The translations under genes were made by a program, and so were the position numbers. From Welwitschia mirabilis (lineage: Eukaryota > Gnetophyta > Gnetopsida > Welwitschiales): a DNA stretch of 21,049 bases. The notes beneath the pieces were generated by a model. The model searched no databases. It saw only the letters and a program-made list of their open reading frames with translations, and was not told where the DNA came from. Positions 19,437-21,049 of the stretch are shown here, in pieces (positions within the stretch are counted from its first letter, which is position 1; each line of letters begins with the position of its first letter). The stretch is from positions 131,204,139 to 131,225,187 of the forward strand of contig JBOZIK010000001.1 of the NCBI GenBank assembly GCA_051453625.1. The letters run 5' to 3'.

Positions 19437-20213
19437 CTAGAAATCTCCTCCAATTATGGATAAAGTATAGTTTTGTTCTCCTATCTTTGCCTTTTTTACA
19501 ACCTCTGCTAGACTCTTAAGTTGAAACATGGATACTTTGGTAGCAATAGAAGTGAGAAGACTATTAATAAATAGATTTGCTTTAACTTCTTTATCTAAAT
19601 GCATATGTGACATATATCTTAATAATTCTACAAATTTGCGCTCATGAAATGCTATGGTCACATTACAGGATTGTCTTAGATTATAAAATTCTGTAACCTT
19701 CTAGCAGATATAGAACTTGTTGATGTACCTTCCCTTAAAGATGTGCTTAAATTTCCTCCATAAAAGTTCTAGATCTCTTAATTTAGTCACTTCTCTTTTC
19801 CACTATAGAGTGACTTCTCCTTATAACATATAAATAACTAAGGAAACCTTTTTATATTTATCACATCTTAAGATACATATAACTTTTTCAACATTACTCA
19901 GACATGCTTCTGCTTTGAAAACATCTGAACCTTAAATAATCTTTGGTGGATTTAGCTTAATAAACATTTGAATTAATTTCCTCATATCCATTTCCTTAGG
20001 TTTCTTGATACCATTGTTAACTTATGGGTTTTGGCCTTGATTTACTATTTGTAATAGGAACTATATGAAGGTATTCATTAATGCTTCTGGATTAAGGTTG
20101 AATGGGGGATTATTTCCATCATTAAGTTGTTGACTCTCTTGTGAATTATCTTGGTGTTAATTTCTTTGTGCAATTGACCTGATCTCAAGGTTTACTTGAC
20201 AATGATGAGACAT
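19437..20213 (-). pseudogene. gag: Ty3/gypsy-type gag (retrotransposon gag domain), seven in-frame stops
   Basis: A single minus-strand frame runs from an ATG at 20211-20213 to a stop at 19437-19439: 259 codons, no frameshift needed, seven internal stops (TAA four times, TAG three times). The gag domain is clear. It shows FIKLNPPKII, then SDVFKAEACLSNVEKV (family D-P-x-x-A-E-x-W-L-x-x-x-E-K), CDKYKKVSLVIYML-stop-GEVTL-stop-WK (family K-V-x-L-A-x-Y-x-L-x-G-x-A-x-x-W-W), LWRKFKHIFKGRYI, VTEFYNLRQ and NVTIAFHERKFVELLRYMSH (family M-T-V-x-E-Y-x-x-K-F-x-x-L-x-R-Y). SLAEVVKKAKIGEQN follows near the C-terminal side. The stop in the W-W pair sits at the first Trp. Such gags form the virus-like particle. 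The last 74 codons (19437-19661) are open, which is why only that piece shows as an intact frame. No LTR, primer site or pol was found for this element; its 5' LTR would lie to the right, possibly outside the window. Confidence 0.88.
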
Positions 20214-21049
20214 CTAAAAGAAGGAGAAATTTTTATGAGATTATATTTGGAAATAGGATAGATATTATTAAAGGTTAAACTTAGAAATACTTTTATAATC
20301 TTAGGAATTACATGGTTATTATTATGATATGATGAATCCTTATTTATATCTTAAAGTACATATTTAAGTTTATCCCCTTTCTTTATTTTTAATACATAAG
20401 GTTTATAGGTTATGAATATGGGTTTTCACTTTAAAGTTATGTGATCATATAACTTAGGATGAATAACTTGGTTGGAGATTTGATTATTTCCAAGGGTATC
20501 TAATTATATGATATTATTTGTGTATTTATATTCTTTGTATAAGATTAAGCTTTTTAAGGAATCATATAAGGTCATTGTGCTAAATTCTTAAGATAATTAG
20601 AATTCTTCTAAGTGATTATCATCTATAGCTATAAGATAATAGAGTCTTTAATGACTTGAATTCATGATCATTCTTGATTTGTTTAGGGATTTATAATTAT
20701 CATAAATATGACTATAATAATGATCATCTAGGAGTTGGGATTATAGTTAATCTTATGAATACTTTGGACCTATTACAAATATAATCAACTTCTAGAATTA
20801 TTAAGGTGCTAAGATTATGATTATTGTAATCTTTATAATTATTGAAATTAACATAAATGTATGTAATTTGGTATATATTTAGAGAATAGAAAAATTATAA
20901 GTACAATGGACATCATGATTAAATTCATGGTCATCTAGGATTTAAAGTTATATTGAAATCTAGCATTATTAGGAATATATTTAATTTTACTTATGATTTA
21001 AGATTATTAGGGCTATAACCAATGTTATAGCTATTAGAAATTAAGGTTC
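20214..21049. other. Putative leader or LTR of the gypsy element; no gene
   Basis: It lies upstream of the gag start on the minus strand. It is AT-rich with recurring short words such as GATCAT, GATTAT and TCTAGGA, and a small palindrome CTATAACCAATGTTATAG near the right end. No primer binding site was recognised, so leader or LTR status is inferred from position only. Confidence 0.4.

Noticed and set aside
1-21049. tRNA, rRNA, CRISPR, prokaryotic operon or organelle genes
   Set aside because: No cloverleaf with CCA-type stems and conserved T-arm, no rRNA block, no regularly spaced repeats and no conserved organelle gene could be read. The retroelement content indicates plant nuclear DNA.

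Overview
The window is intergenic nuclear DNA of a seed plant, very probably a flowering plant. It is very A+T-rich, has few CG dinucleotides, holds no intact gene, and is filled with long-dead LTR retrotransposons. This assignment rests on retroelement type (a Ty1/copia element primed by the plant initiator-methionine tRNA, a Ty3/gypsy-type gag, and gag-like segments of the plant copia UBN2 kind) and on composition. I cannot name the species.

Layout. Positions 1-889 and 14735-15640 are the two arms of a large diverged inverted repeat. Each arm begins, at the end facing the interior, with TGTGACA, which suggests two LTRs of one family pointing outwards. The left arm runs off the window. Between the arms lies old sequence that was interrupted by a complete Ty1/copia retrotransposon on the minus strand (2161-9005). 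That element has 190-bp LTRs, a 5-bp target duplication (ATAAA), a tRNA-Met primer binding site and a polypurine tract. It also has recognisable decayed gag, protease, integrase, reverse transcriptase and RNase H segments in copia order. The two LTRs differ at roughly 44 of 190 positions by hand count, so the insertion is old. Its enzymes are dead: YVDD reads YVDH, the integrase second Asp is Asn, the protease D-S/T-G reads D-I-G, and there are many stops and frameshifts.

Right of the copia element, 9011-14734 is mostly featureless AT-rich DNA. It holds a short Ty3/gypsy-like polyprotein tail (about 11090-11220, minus) and two related copies of a degenerate copia-type gag segment on the plus strand (about 12000-12890 and 13690-14330), about 1.7 kb apart.

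From 15641 to 19436 there is AT-rich non-coding DNA with microsatellites and two runs of N. Each N run is flanked by an exact copy of the same sequence (77 bp and 54 bp), which looks like unmerged contig ends rather than biology. At 19437-20213 (minus) lies a Ty3/gypsy gag pseudogene whose frame is kept over 259 codons but is broken by seven stops.

Nothing here works together as a pathway. The interest lies in nested element history, in decay that looks dominated by C-to-T and G-to-A changes, and in a few structural oddities. I found no convincing new biological system.
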